A stretch of 12,177 bases of DNA from an uncultured Clostridia bacterium (GCA_937888485.1 CALAQQ010000021.1:1-12177); one strand, 5' to 3'; shown: positions 1 through 7,733, counted from the first letter of the stretch. Notes: a model not told the origin generated them from the letters alone. Numbers and translations: made by a program.

Positions 1-54
1 GAAAAGCAGTTTGCCAACGGGCTCCGTGCCGAGGAATTCTTTGTTTTTATCCAT
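1..54 (-). CDS. MATE family efflux transporter, N-terminal fragment
   Basis: Only the first 18 codons are in the window, read leftward from an ATG at 54-52; the gene continues past the left edge. The peptide MDKNKEFLGTEPVGKLLF carries the LGTEPxGKLL motif that commonly precedes the first membrane helix of MATE (multidrug and toxin extrusion) transporters in Clostridia. These are Na+ or H+ driven exporters in the cytoplasmic membrane. An AGGAG ribosome binding site (complement of 61-65) lies 6 bases upstream. The gene diverges from ftsH and has its own sigma-A-like promoter at 84-112. The family call rests on a short N-terminal motif, so the substrate cannot be guessed. Confidence 0.72.
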   Translation of the reverse strand, partial: MDKNKEFLGTEPVGKLLF

Positions 55-83
55 ACTTATCTCCTGAATTAAAATCTCAAAGT

Positions 84-112
84 ATTATACACCTGCATGA
101 AATTAAATTCAA
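84..112 (-). promoter_or_regulatory. sigma-A-type promoter of the MATE gene
   Basis: On the minus strand, TTGAAT (complement of 107-112) and a perfect TATAAT (complement of 84-89) are separated by exactly 17 bases. The start codon at 54 lies about 30 bases beyond the -10, leaving room for the AGGAG site. The -35 matches the consensus at four of six positions. Confidence 0.7.
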
Positions 113-135
113 GACCGTCATAAATCTCAACAATT

Positions 136-168
136 GTTGAACTTCAGTTGAAGTTTGGTTGAAGAAAG
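136..168. promoter_or_regulatory. three 11-bp direct repeats (GTTGAA boxes), candidate activator site
   Basis: GTTGAA occurs at 136-141, 147-152 and 158-163, so the period is exactly 11 bp, one DNA turn. The third box ends 10 bp before the ftsH -10 at 174-179 and sits where a -35 would be; no good -35 is present at normal spacing. PhoB/OmpR-family response regulators are known to bind 11-bp direct repeats replacing the -35 of activated promoters, and a regulator of that family is encoded at 5238-5909. The repeats are seen directly; the identity of the binding protein is inferred. The site also lies about 24 bp upstream of the MATE -35 and could act on both directions. Confidence 0.55.
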
Positions 169-173
169 TGTTT

Positions 174-179
174 TATAAT
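174..179 (+). promoter_or_regulatory. -10 element of the ftsH operon promoter
   Basis: A perfect TATAAT lies about 30 bases before the ftsH ATG at 209. At 17-18 bp upstream there is no TTGACA-like hexamer. The nearest TTGAAG at 148-153 is 20 bp away. The promoter therefore probably depends on an activator at the GTTGAA boxes. Confidence 0.6.
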
Positions 180-208
180 TACGGCATAAAGTGATAAAGG
201 GGTATTTT

Positions 209-2017
209 ATGAACGAAGTTAAAACACCGAAAAAGCCGATGATGTTCTATTACGGCATTTTTCTTGCGGTAATCATTCTTTTCAATGCGATTGTTATGCC
301 GCTTCTCAACAATATGAGAGTTAAAGAGGTTGATTACGGTACTTTTATCCGAATGACAACGGAGCTTAACGTTGACGAGGTTGAAATTCAGGATAATCAG
401 ATTGTTTTCAGCGACAAAAACGGCAACTTCTATAAAACAGGACTTATGGATGACCCTGCATTAACTCAAAGACTTTACACCTCAGGAGCAAAATTCTCAA
501 CAGAAATAGTTCAGGAAATGTCGCCGATTCTCAGTATACTTTTGAGTTGGATTTTGCCTATGGCTCTCATGGTCGGACTCGGTCAGCTTGTGATGAAGAA
601 ATTCACGGATAAAGCGGGCGGCGGCAACTCCATGATGTTCAATATAGGCAAGAGCAACGCAAAGATTTATGTTAAATCGTCAAGCGGAATAAAATTCAGC
701 GATGTTGCAGGCGAAGATGAAGCAAAGGAAAACCTGACAGAGGTTGTTGACTATCTTCACAACCCCGATAAATACAAGGCAATCGGTGCATCAATGCCCA
801 AAGGCATTCTGCTTGTGGGTCCTCCGGGTACGGGTAAAACAATGCTCGCAAAGGCTGTTGCGGGCGAAGCAAATGTTCCGTTTTTCTCAATTTCGGGCTC
901 GGAATTTGTTGAAATGTTTGTTGGTATGGGTGCATCGAAGGTGCGTGATCTTTTCAAACAAGCAAAAGAAAAAGCACCGTGTATCGTGTTTATTGATGAG
1001 ATTGATGCCATAGGCAAAAAGCGTGATAATCACATCGGCGGCAACGATGAAAGAGAACAGACGCTCAACCAGCTTCTGACCGAAATGGACGGCTTTGAGG
1101 GCAATACGGGCGTTATTATCCTTGCCGCAACCAACAGACCCGAATCCCTTGACCCTGCTTTGACACGACCCGGCAGATTTGACCGACGGGTTCCGGTTGA
1201 ACTGCCTGATTTGAAAGGCAGAGAAGAAATTCTCAAAGTTCACGCAAGAAAAATCTGCGTGGGACCGAATGTCGATTTTTCTGTTATTGCAAGAATGGCT
1301 TCGGGTGCGTCGGGTGCAGAGCTTGCAAATATTGTTAATGAAGCGGCTTTGCGTGCGGTACGCAGAGGAAGCAAGGCTGCTATGCAGGCGGACTTTGAAG
1401 AAAGCATAGAGGTTGTTATTGCAGGCTATCAGAAGAAAAACTCTTTGCTGACCGACAAAGAAAAGATGATTGTTGCATATCACGAAATCGGTCACGCACT
1501 TGTTGCCGCAATGCAGACAAATTCCGCACCCGTTCAGAAAATCACGATTGTTCCGAGAACATCGGGTGCATTGGGCTATACAATGCAGGTTGACGAAGGA
1601 AATCACTATTTAATGAGCAAGGAAGAGATTGAAAATAAAATTGCCACCTATACGGGAGGCAGGGCTGCAGAGCAGCTTGCGGTCGGCTCGGTGTCAACGG
1701 GTGCAGCCAATGACATCGAGCAGGCTACAAGGCTTGCAAGGGCGATGATAACCCGCTACGGCATGAGCGACGAATTCGGCATGGTCGCCCTTGAAACGGT
1801 TACAAATCAGTATCTCGGCGGAGATGCTTCGCTTGCCTGCTCGGCAGAAACGCAGACGGAAATTGACCGTCAGGTTGTTGCACTTATCAAAAAGCAGTAT
1901 GACAAGGCAATGACGATACTTACCGAAAACAAACAAAAACTTGACAAATTGGCACAGTATCTCTATGAAAAAGAAACCATTACGGGCGAAGAGTTTATGA
2001 ACATATTGAATTCTTAA
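209..2017 (+). CDS. ftsH: ATP-dependent zinc metalloprotease FtsH
   Basis: FtsH is a membrane-anchored hexameric AAA+ protease that extracts and degrades membrane proteins and some cytosolic regulators. The 602-residue product has a membrane helix at about 11-33, a short extracytoplasmic segment, a second helix at about 107-129, Walker A GPPGTGKT (204-211), Walker B IVFIDEID (259-266), the second region of homology ending in RPGRFDRRV (to about 328), the zinc site HEIGH (425-429) and a distal acidic ligand in GAANDIE (Asp502). HEIGH replaces the commoner HEAGH; both His and the Glu are kept, so it should be active. An in-frame GTG at 191 would add six residues, but AAGGGG six bases before the ATG at 209 favours the shorter form. 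It heads a five-gene operon with lipid genes 14 bases downstream. Confidence 0.97.
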   Translation: MNEVKTPKKPMMFYYGIFLAVIILFNAIVMPLLNNMRVKEVDYGTFIRMTTELNVDEVEIQDNQIVFSDKNGNFYKTGLMDDPALTQRLYTSGAKFSTEIVQEMSPILSILLSWILPMALMVGLGQLVMKKFTDKAGGGNSMMFNIGKSNAKIYVKSSSGIKFSDVAGEDEAKENLTEVVDYLHNPDKYKAIGASMPKGILLVGPPGTGKTMLAKAVAGEANVPFFSISGSEFVEMFVGMGASKVRDLFKQAKEKAPCIVFIDEIDAIGKKRDNHIGGNDEREQTLNQLLTEMDGFEGNTGVIILAATNRPESLDPALTRPGRFDRRVPVELPDLKGREEILKVHARKICVGPNVDFSVIARMASGASGAELANIVNEAALRAVRRGSKAAMQADFEESIEVVIAGYQKKNSLLTDKEKMIVAYHEIGHALVAAMQTNSAPVQKITIVPRTSGALGYTMQVDEGNHYLMSKEEIENKIATYTGGRAAEQLAVGSVSTGAANDIEQATRLARAMITRYGMSDEFGMVALETVTNQYLGGDASLACSAETQTEIDRQVVALIKKQYDKAMTILTENKQKLDKLAQYLYEKETITGEEFMNILNS

Positions 2018-2031
2018 TCGAGGCGATATTA

Positions 2032-2599
2032 ATGAACATCAGGCTGAAAGCAAAAGACTTTTTCTCTGTTCCGAATCTGATAAGCTACCTGCGTCTGATA
2101 CTTATTCCGTTTATCATATGGGCATATTGCGAAAAGGAAAGCGGTTTGCTGACTGCAATTCTCGTTGCCGTATCGGGCTTTACGGATGTTCTTGACGGCA
2201 AAATCGCACGCCGTTTCAATATGGTAACGGATATCGGCAAAGTGCTTGACCCTATTGCAGATAAACTTACACAAGCGGCAATGATGTATTGCCTGCTCAC
2301 TAAATATGAGCTTATGCTGCCTGCACTTATTGTTCTTGTTGTGAAAGAAATCTTTATGGCGGTAACTGCAATAATGGAAACAAAATATTCCGCAAAAAAT
2401 CAACAGTGCATTGTGGTACGGCAAGGCTTGCACGGTTATTCTTTATGCTGTTATGCTAATTCTTTTGTTCTTCACAAATATTCCGCTTTGGCTTGCAAAC
2501 ACACTTATTGCGATTTCAATAGCTGCAATGATTATTTCAACCGTACTTTACGGCATTCACAGAATCAGAAGAATCATAAACGGAGGAAGAAATGAATAA
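2032..2599 (+). pseudogene. CDP-alcohol phosphatidyltransferase (PgsA-like), frameshifted
   Basis: This family moves a phosphatidyl group from CDP-diacylglycerol to an alcohol such as glycerol 3-phosphate, making anionic phospholipids in the membrane. The signature DxxDGxxAR...GxxxDxxxD is intact (Asp52, Asp55, Gly56, Ala59, Arg60, Gly69, Asp73, Asp77), with a membrane helix before it. After residue 121 the frame breaks at a run of six A (2394-2399). Continuing in frame 1 gives a Cys/His/Lys-rich tail ending at 2595. Removing one A restores AKINSALWYGKA and two C-terminal membrane helices to a stop at 2597-2599, 188 residues in all, the usual family length. It is either a genuine frameshift or a homopolymer sequence error. 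It lies 14 bases after ftsH and overlaps the next gene by 8 bases. Whether the acceptor is glycerol phosphate cannot be told from sequence. Confidence 0.85.
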
Positions 2600-3236
2600 G
2601 AAAACATTTTATAAATATGTTTATATATTTCTGATTTGCTGTGTGGTGGGCTTTGCGGTTGAAACATTGTGGTGTCTGATTAAAAACGGCTATATCGAAA
2701 GCCGCAAATCGTTGGTTTACGGTCCTTTAAGTGTAGCTTACGGAATGGGCGGAGTTTTGCTGACTGCCGTTTTGAGCAAATTTAAAAGCTCTTCTTTATG
2801 GAAAATTTTTCTTATATCGTTTGCTGTCGGCACGGTTGCGGAATACATATGCTCGCTCGGTCAGGAAATTGTTTTCGGCTCCGTTGCGTGGGATTACAGC
2901 CATCTGCCTCTGAATATAAACGGCAGAGTATGTTTGCTCTATTCATTGTTCTGGGGTGTTCTGGGCATTGCTTGGGTTAAGCTCATAATGCCGCTGACAG
3001 ATAAATTTATAGCCTTTGTTCCTATGAGTTTAAGCCATATTATTGTTTGGGCGTTTATTGTATTTTTTGTTTTTGATGCGGGACTTTCCGCTGTTGCGGC
3101 ACTTCGATGGAACGAAAGAAAAGAAGGTTCAAAGCCTTCAAACAGAATAGAAATCTTTCTCGATGAGCATTTCCCTGACGAGAGAATGAAAAAGATATAT
3201 GCAAATTCAAGAGATGTTGATGAAATAGAACGGTGA
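2592..3236 (+). CDS. CmpB-like multi-pass membrane protein (putative ABC-transporter type IV family)
   Basis: The 214-residue protein has about five hydrophobic segments (roughly residues 8-28, 43-62, 70-88, 112-133, 140-165) and a charged cytoplasmic-type tail from about 173. Motifs YGPLSVAYGMG (43-53), VAEYICS near 82-88, WDYSHLPLNINGRVCL near 100-115 and LFWG fit the PF06541 family, named for a putative ABC transporter permease although no ATPase partner is present here and the role is unknown. A GGAGG site five bases before the ATG supports the start. The ATG lies inside the end of the phosphatidyltransferase gene, which suggests translational coupling, and cdsA begins 4 bases after the stop. 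The context suggests a membrane envelope function. Confidence 0.8.
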   Translation: MNKKTFYKYVYIFLICCVVGFAVETLWCLIKNGYIESRKSLVYGPLSVAYGMGGVLLTAVLSKFKSSSLWKIFLISFAVGTVAEYICSLGQEIVFGSVAWDYSHLPLNINGRVCLLYSLFWGVLGIAWVKLIMPLTDKFIAFVPMSLSHIIVWAFIVFFVFDAGLSAVAALRWNERKEGSKPSNRIEIFLDEHFPDERMKKIYANSRDVDEIER

Positions 3237-3240
3237 TATT

Positions 3241-4068
3241 ATGAGAAAGAAAAAAACAGAATTTCAGTCACTCGGAACAAGGCTTATTGTTGCCGCTGTA
3301 TGGATTGCAATATGCCTTATTGTGCTTCTTGTTTTACCTGTATGGGCAACGGGAATTCTTGAAACAATTGCCTGCTTCTTTATGGCGAAGGAACTTGTAT
3401 GCAACACGGGACTTGTAAAAAACAGGCTGATGCAGGTATTCTGTATTATTCAGGCAATGCTCATTCCGTGGGCAATATATTATGAATCAGATGTTTTTAT
3501 GTTCATTCTGATGATGTTTGTTTTCGTGTTTATTCTTTTTTATTCAGAAATGACAGCAAAAGAGAAAAGCGGCACAAACGGAATTTTTGCAGCTTTTTTC
3601 GGTACATATGTATTCCCGTTTTTTATCTCACTTCTCGTTCCGATGATGAACCTTAACAACGGAAGATATCTTGTTCTGATTCCGTTTATCTCGGCTTGGT
3701 GTGCCGATGCGGGAGCATATTTCATCGGCTCAAAATTCGGCAAACATAAACTTGCTCCGTCAATCAGTCCGAAAAAGAGCGTTGAAGGTGCATTCGGCGG
3801 AGTTGCGGGCGGAATACTCGGTATGCTCATTTACGGAATTATCCTTCATTTCTGCAAAACCGATGTGCCTTGGATTGCTTTTATTGTTATCGGATTATTG
3901 GGCTCATTTTTTGGCTTGCTCGGAGATTTGTTCCTTTCATACATAAAACGTGATTGCAAAATCAAGGATTTCGGCAATTTCCTGCCCGGTCACGGCGGTG
4001 TGCTTGACCGATTTGACAGCGTGCTTTTTGTAGTGCCTGTTTGTTATTACTTATTTTTAATTGTTTAA
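3241..4068 (+). CDS. cdsA: phosphatidate cytidylyltransferase (CDP-diacylglycerol synthase)
   Basis: CdsA converts phosphatidic acid and CTP to CDP-diacylglycerol and pyrophosphate, the committed precursor of phosphatidylglycerol and cardiolipin. The 275-residue protein has multiple membrane helices. Near residues 154-190 it has the conserved CADAGAYFIGSKFGKHKL and SPKKSVEGAFGG stretches, and the full family signature at 233-260: S-x-IKR-x4-KD-x2-x2-LPGHGGVLDRFDS, which includes the catalytic acidic residues. The start ATG follows the previous stop by 4 bases, with GGTGAT as a modest ribosome site. In many Firmicutes cdsA sits beside dxr and rseP. Here it lies in an operon with ftsH and a phosphatidyltransferase, the enzyme class that uses its product. 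Confidence 0.96.
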   Translation: MRKKKTEFQSLGTRLIVAAVWIAICLIVLLVLPVWATGILETIACFFMAKELVCNTGLVKNRLMQVFCIIQAMLIPWAIYYESDVFMFILMMFVFVFILFYSEMTAKEKSGTNGIFAAFFGTYVFPFFISLLVPMMNLNNGRYLVLIPFISAWCADAGAYFIGSKFGKHKLAPSISPKKSVEGAFGGVAGGILGMLIYGIILHFCKTDVPWIAFIVIGLLGSFFGLLGDLFLSYIKRDCKIKDFGNFLPGHGGVLDRFDSVLFVVPVCYYLFLIV

Positions 4069-4079
4069 GGAAGTAAAAA

Positions 4080-5099
4080 ATGAATCACAGAATAGAAAAA
4101 CCACAAAAATTATTGAATTCCGACGGAGTTCTGACCGAACCGGGCTGGGCAACAAAGCTGATTATGGAATATAATCCGCTGGATATGAAGGCTGATAAAA
4201 TTCGCCTTAAAGAATGGGATTATTACATTATTGTTGACAGTGACGGCTACGCTTTCTCAATGACTGTTGCCGATAACCGCTATATGGGTCTTGCAAATTC
4301 AAATTTCTATGATTTCGCTAACAACAAAAAATATGCTTATATAACACCGCTTTTCTTCCCGATGGGCAGGCTTAATATGCCGACAGACAGCTCCGAAGGT
4401 GATATAAATATAAGCAAAAATTACTGCTCGCTTTCCGTAACTCACGAAAACGGCGGCAGGCATCTTGTTGGGCACTACAAAAAATGTCCGCTTCACGGAG
4501 AAATGGATTTTGATATTTTTATTCATAACTACAGCGGTGATACAATGGTTATTGCCACTCCGTGGAAAGAGGATGAAACAGCATTTTATTATAACCAGAA
4601 AATTAATTGCATGCCGGCTGAAGGATGGGTTAAATATAACGGCAAAAAACATTATTTCAACCCTGAAAAGGATTTTGCTACCCTTGATTGGGGCAGAGGT
4701 GTCTGGACTTATGACAACACTTGGTACTGGAGCTCGGGTAACGGCATTATTGACGGCAAAAGCTTCGGATTTAATATCGGCTACGGCTTCGGCGATACTT
4801 CCGCAGCAAGTGAAAATATGATTTTTTATGACGGCAAATGCCATAAGCTTGACCGCATACTTTTTGAAATTCCCGACGATGTGATGAAGCCTTGGAAATT
4901 CATCAGCTCCGATGGCAGGCTTGATATGAATTTCGTGCCGATATATGATAATGTTCGCTCTTTTGACATCGGAATAATAAGTCAGCACGGTCATCAGGTG
5001 TTCGGGAAGTTCTTTGGAACGGCAATTCTCGATGACGGAACAAAACTGATAATTAACGGTCTGACCGCATTTGCAGAAAGGGTCAGAAACAGATATTGA
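4080..5099 (+). CDS. DUF2804 domain-containing protein
   Basis: The 339-residue product matches the DUF2804 pattern: a short N-terminal segment with GxLxEPGWA (16-24), then a beta-rich fold with DWGRGVW (203-209), paired aromatic residues WYW (215-217), the glycine-rich FNIGYGFGDTSAASEN stretch (231-246), GKFFG (309-313) and a C-terminal GLTAFAE (327-333). There is no signal peptide or membrane helix, and no biochemical role is established for the family. The ATG follows AAGGAAG with 6 bases between, 11 bases after cdsA, so it is the last gene of the ftsH operon before the hairpin at 5145-5178. Given its neighbours, a lipid-related role is possible but is inference only. Confidence 0.88.
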   Translation: MNHRIEKPQKLLNSDGVLTEPGWATKLIMEYNPLDMKADKIRLKEWDYYIIVDSDGYAFSMTVADNRYMGLANSNFYDFANNKKYAYITPLFFPMGRLNMPTDSSEGDINISKNYCSLSVTHENGGRHLVGHYKKCPLHGEMDFDIFIHNYSGDTMVIATPWKEDETAFYYNQKINCMPAEGWVKYNGKKHYFNPEKDFATLDWGRGVWTYDNTWYWSSGNGIIDGKSFGFNIGYGFGDTSAASENMIFYDGKCHKLDRILFEIPDDVMKPWKFISSDGRLDMNFVPIYDNVRSFDIGIISQHGHQVFGKFFGTAILDDGTKLIINGLTAFAERVRNRY

Positions 5100-5144
5100 T
5101 ATCTCTTCCACACTTTCATATATGGTTCCTCCATAGAACCGCAG

Positions 5145-5180
5145 AACGGACAGTTCCGTAACAATGGTGCTGTCCGTTTT
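5145..5180 (+). terminator. hairpin terminator of the ftsH-cdsA-DUF2804 operon
   Basis: AACGGACAG (5145-5153) pairs perfectly over 9 bp with CTGTCCGTT (5170-5178) around a 16-base loop, followed by a short T run ending at 5180. A smaller GGTTC/GAACC hairpin lies just upstream (5124-5140). The large loop and short T tract make this a moderate terminator. Confidence 0.6.
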
Positions 5181-5188
5181 GCACTCTC

Positions 5189-5217
5189 TTGATTTGTTCA
5201 CATATTGACTGTAAAAT
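5189..5217 (+). promoter_or_regulatory. promoter of the two-component system
   Basis: TTGATT (5189-5194) and TAAAAT (5212-5217) are 17 bases apart. An overlapping alternative, TTGTTC (5194-5199) with TATAAC (5217-5222), also has 17-base spacing. Either would start transcription shortly before the regulator's ribosome binding site, after the upstream terminator. No GTTGAA boxes are present here. Confidence 0.5.
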
Positions 5218-5237
5218 ATAACCGTGAGGTGTTGCAG

Positions 5238-5909
5238 ATGTTTAAAATACTTATTGCAGAAGATGATATTGAGCTTCGTGAGCTTTTTACACACGTTCTT
5301 CTTAAAAACGGCTATTCGGTAACGGGTGTGTCCAACGGAAAAGAAGCACTCGATGCCATGGAAAACACATATTTTGACCTCATAATTTCCGATATAATGA
5401 TGCCTGAAATGGACGGCTACGAGCTTGTTCACTCTCTGCGTGAAGCGGGCAACAACATACCCGTTCTTACAATTACCGCAAAGGATGCCTTTGACGATAT
5501 GCGGCTCGGATTCCTTTCGGGTATGGATGACTATATGGTCAAGCCCGTAAACGTCAACGAAATGGTGCTTCGTGTGGGTGCGCTTCTCCGCAGAGCGCAG
5601 GTTATGAATGAACGAAAATTGACAATCGGCTCAACCGTTATGGAATGCGATTCATTAACAGTAACCTGCAACGGAGAAAGCTCGATTCTGCCGCAGAAGG
5701 AGTTTATGCTGCTATATAAAATGGCATCCTATCCCGGCAAAATCTTTACCCGTCAGCAGATGATGGACGAGATATGGGGCTATGATGCCGTGAGCGATAC
5801 TCATACGGTTGATGTTCATATTGGCAGACTGCGTGACCGCTTCAAGGATAACACCGATTTCAGAATCGTAACCATGCGTGGCGTAGGATATAAGGTGGAG
5901 AAGAAATGA
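5238..5909 (+). CDS. OmpR/PhoB-family response regulator
   Basis: The 223-residue cytoplasmic protein has an N-terminal receiver domain with the acidic cluster EDD (8-10), phosphoacceptor Asp52 in IISDIMMPEMDG, the switch Thr80 in LTITAKD and Lys102 in MVKPVN. A C-terminal winged helix-turn-helix (about 126-221) carries FTRQQMMDEIWG, HTVDVHIGRLRDRF and a final MRGVGYKVE. A longer reading with TTG at 5205 is possible, but GTGAGGTG six bases before the ATG at 5238 decides the start. The last four bases overlap the kinase gene (ATGA), so the two are co-translated partners. PhoB-type regulators bind tandem 11-bp direct repeats, so the boxes at 136-168 are a candidate target; this is inference. 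Confidence 0.95.
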   Translation: MFKILIAEDDIELRELFTHVLLKNGYSVTGVSNGKEALDAMENTYFDLIISDIMMPEMDGYELVHSLREAGNNIPVLTITAKDAFDDMRLGFLSGMDDYMVKPVNVNEMVLRVGALLRRAQVMNERKLTIGSTVMECDSLTVTCNGESSILPQKEFMLLYKMASYPGKIFTRQQMMDEIWGYDAVSDTHTVDVHIGRLRDRFKDNTDFRIVTMRGVGYKVEKK

Positions 5910-6925
5910 AAAAGAATCCGAATTCCAAAAAGCTGTGGAGATATTTTATTACTTCGGTCATCGTCGGCTTCGGTGTAACCATTCCGCTGGAGCTTTCGCT
6001 TGCATATATTGCAAAGTATTATTTTGATGTTCAGATAAGCATTCCTAATCTGATATGGATTGTGTTTGTAAGCATAATCGTTGGCGGAATTGTTATGTCT
6101 TTTATTTCAAAAAGACTTATTACTCCTCTGACAAATTTAAGCTCTGCAATGAACAAGGTTGCTGAAGGAGATTTTGAAACTCAGATTGAAACCGAAAGCA
6201 GGCTTGAAGCAATTCAGGATATTTACACGAATTTCAATCTTATGGTAAAAGAGCTCGGCGCAACCGAAACTCTGCAAACTGACTTCGTTTCAAACGTTTC
6301 CCACGAAATTAAAACACCGATAACTGCGATTGACGGCTATGCAACCCTTTTGCAGAATACCGAAAACATTGACGAAGTAGAAAACGAATATATTGAAAAG
6401 ATACTTTTCAACACAAAGCGTCTTTCAGAGCTTGTTAGCAACATTCTTCTGCTTTCAAAGGTTGATAACAAGGCTATTCAGGCAAAGAAAACAACCTACC
6501 GTCTTGATGAGCAGATAAGGCAGTCAATCGTTCTTCTTGAACCGAAATGGAGTGCAAAGGAAATTGACTTTGATGTTGATTTGGATGAGATTGAATATAC
6601 GGGCGATGAAAGCCTGATGTTCCACGTGTGGAACAATCTTCTCGACAATGCAATCAAGTTCAGCCCCGAAAACGGCTTGATAAGAATGAAGCTGGAAAGA
6701 GCAGATAGTAAAATAACCTTCACCATAGAAGATGAAGGCTACGGAATCAGCGACGAAGAAAAGAAGCATATATTCAACAAATTCTATCAGAGCGACAGCT
6801 CCCATAAATCCGAAGGCAACGGCTTGGGTCTTGCTCTTGTGAAAAATATTCTGACTCTCTGCGGTGGAGAAATTTCCGTGACCGACGGCAAAAACGGCGG
6901 TGCAAGGTTTGAAGTCATACTATAA
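5906..6925 (+). CDS. membrane sensor histidine kinase
   Basis: The 339-residue kinase has two membrane helices (about 13-36 and 46-67) joined by a loop of only about ten residues, a HAMP linker (68-118), a dimerisation/phosphoacceptor domain with His133 in SHEIKTP, and an ATPase domain with N box NNLLDNAIKFS (243-253), G1 DEGYG (276-280), F box region FNKFYQSD (290-297) and G2 GNGLGLAL (304-311). With almost no extracytoplasmic part it resembles intramembrane-sensing kinases, which detect membrane or cell-wall stress, often with a transporter partner. It overlaps the response regulator gene by 4 bases and ends at a strong terminator. All catalytic motifs are intact. The signal is unknown. Confidence 0.95.
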   Translation: MKKNPNSKKLWRYFITSVIVGFGVTIPLELSLAYIAKYYFDVQISIPNLIWIVFVSIIVGGIVMSFISKRLITPLTNLSSAMNKVAEGDFETQIETESRLEAIQDIYTNFNLMVKELGATETLQTDFVSNVSHEIKTPITAIDGYATLLQNTENIDEVENEYIEKILFNTKRLSELVSNILLLSKVDNKAIQAKKTTYRLDEQIRQSIVLLEPKWSAKEIDFDVDLDEIEYTGDESLMFHVWNNLLDNAIKFSPENGLIRMKLERADSKITFTIEDEGYGISDEEKKHIFNKFYQSDSSHKSEGNGLGLALVKNILTLCGGEISVTDGKNGGARFEVIL

Positions 6926-6928
6926 TTT

Positions 6929-6966
6929 AAACCCGAAGTGCAAAACAAATTGCATTTCGGGTTTTT
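6929..6966 (+). terminator. strong terminator after the histidine kinase gene
   Basis: A 15-bp stem (6929-6943 with 6950-6964, one G-T pair) closes a 6-base loop AACAAA and runs into TTTTT. It starts 4 bases after the kinase stop codon. The 5' A run suggests it could also work in reverse. Confidence 0.9.
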
Positions 6967-7058
6967 GTGATTATCAACAAAAATTGATGTTGAGTTAATA
7001 TGCAGTTGAATTTTGAGGAATATTATTTAAACATAAAATAAAAACGGAGTGTTAATCA

Positions 7059-7733
7059 ATGAGCAAAACCGAACAAAACAAAAAAGGAATTGAGCAGCTT
7101 TTTGATGAAGATGCAATCAGGAATTCGCAGCCGTTTGTGCACGAATACGGAAAACTTATGGCGTATTACCGCTGTGCAATGATGGAGATTGAAACAAAGC
7201 TTAACGTTCTGAATGAAGAATTTTCATTGCAATATGACCGCAATCCAATCAGTAACATAAAAAGCCGCCTTAAAAGTCCTATCAGCATCAAAGAAAAACT
7301 TTCAAGGAGAAACCTGCCTTTCACCATTGAAGATATTGAAGAAAACCTTAACGATGTTGCGGGTATCCGAGTTATATGTTCGTTTCCGCACGATGTTTAT
7401 ATGATTGCGAATGCGTTATTAAAGCAAGATGACATAACTCTTGTTGAGAAAAAGGATTATATAGATAATCCAAAGAAAAACGGATACCGCAGTCTGCATC
7501 TGATTGTTACCGTTCCCATTTTTCTTGCATCCGAGAAAAGGATAATGCGAGCAGAAATTCAGCTTCGTACCATTGCGATGGATTTCTGGGCAAGTCTTGA
7601 GCATCAGATGCGTTATAAAAAGGATTCGGAATTTACAGAAGAAATGGAAAATGAATTGTTTGAATGTGCAAGGTTAAGTGCCGCCTTGGACGAAAGAATG
7701 GATTGTCTTAATGAGAGAATAAATAAAAGGTAA
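7059..7733 (+). CDS. small alarmone synthetase, GTP pyrophosphokinase (RelQ/RelP type)
   Basis: This 224-residue protein carries the RelA/SpoT synthetase domain alone, which transfers pyrophosphate from ATP to GTP or GDP to make (p)ppGpp. Visible motifs are RLKSPISIKEKL (70-81), DVAGIRVIC with Asp99, DYIDNPKKNGYRSLH (133-147), EIQLRT with Glu166 (166-171) and FWASLEHQMRYKK (176-188). There is no HD hydrolase, TGS or ACT domain, and the length fits small alarmone synthetases. GGAG lies 9 bases before the ATG. No convincing -35/-10 pair was found upstream, although TATTAT (7021-7026) and TAAAAT (7034-7039) are possible -10s. RelQ and RelP cannot be told apart safely by eye. Confidence 0.93.
   Translation: MSKTEQNKKGIEQLFDEDAIRNSQPFVHEYGKLMAYYRCAMMEIETKLNVLNEEFSLQYDRNPISNIKSRLKSPISIKEKLSRRNLPFTIEDIEENLNDVAGIRVICSFPHDVYMIANALLKQDDITLVEKKDYIDNPKKNGYRSLHLIVTVPIFLASEKRIMRAEIQLRTIAMDFWASLEHQMRYKKDSEFTEEMENELFECARLSAALDERMDCLNERINKR

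Noticed and set aside
887..1606. Open frame of about 239 codons antisense to ftsH.
   Set aside because: It lies wholly inside the conserved AAA and protease domains of ftsH, and its composition is typical of an antisense shadow.
2392..2402. Programmed -1 ribosomal frameshift at the A-rich site.
   Set aside because: The downstream part lies in the +1 frame relative to the start, so a -1 shift would not join the two parts; no stimulatory structure was evident.
4299..5432. Long open frame on the minus strand (about 377 codons) across the DUF2804 gene and the start of the response regulator.
   Set aside because: It runs opposite two well-supported genes, has no family motif or good ribosome site, and reads as a Cys/His-rich shadow of their codon bias.
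6967..7058. A defined promoter for the alarmone synthetase.
   Set aside because: Several TTGA and TATTAT/TAAAAT elements occur, but none pair at 16-18 bp spacing, so no single promoter is called.
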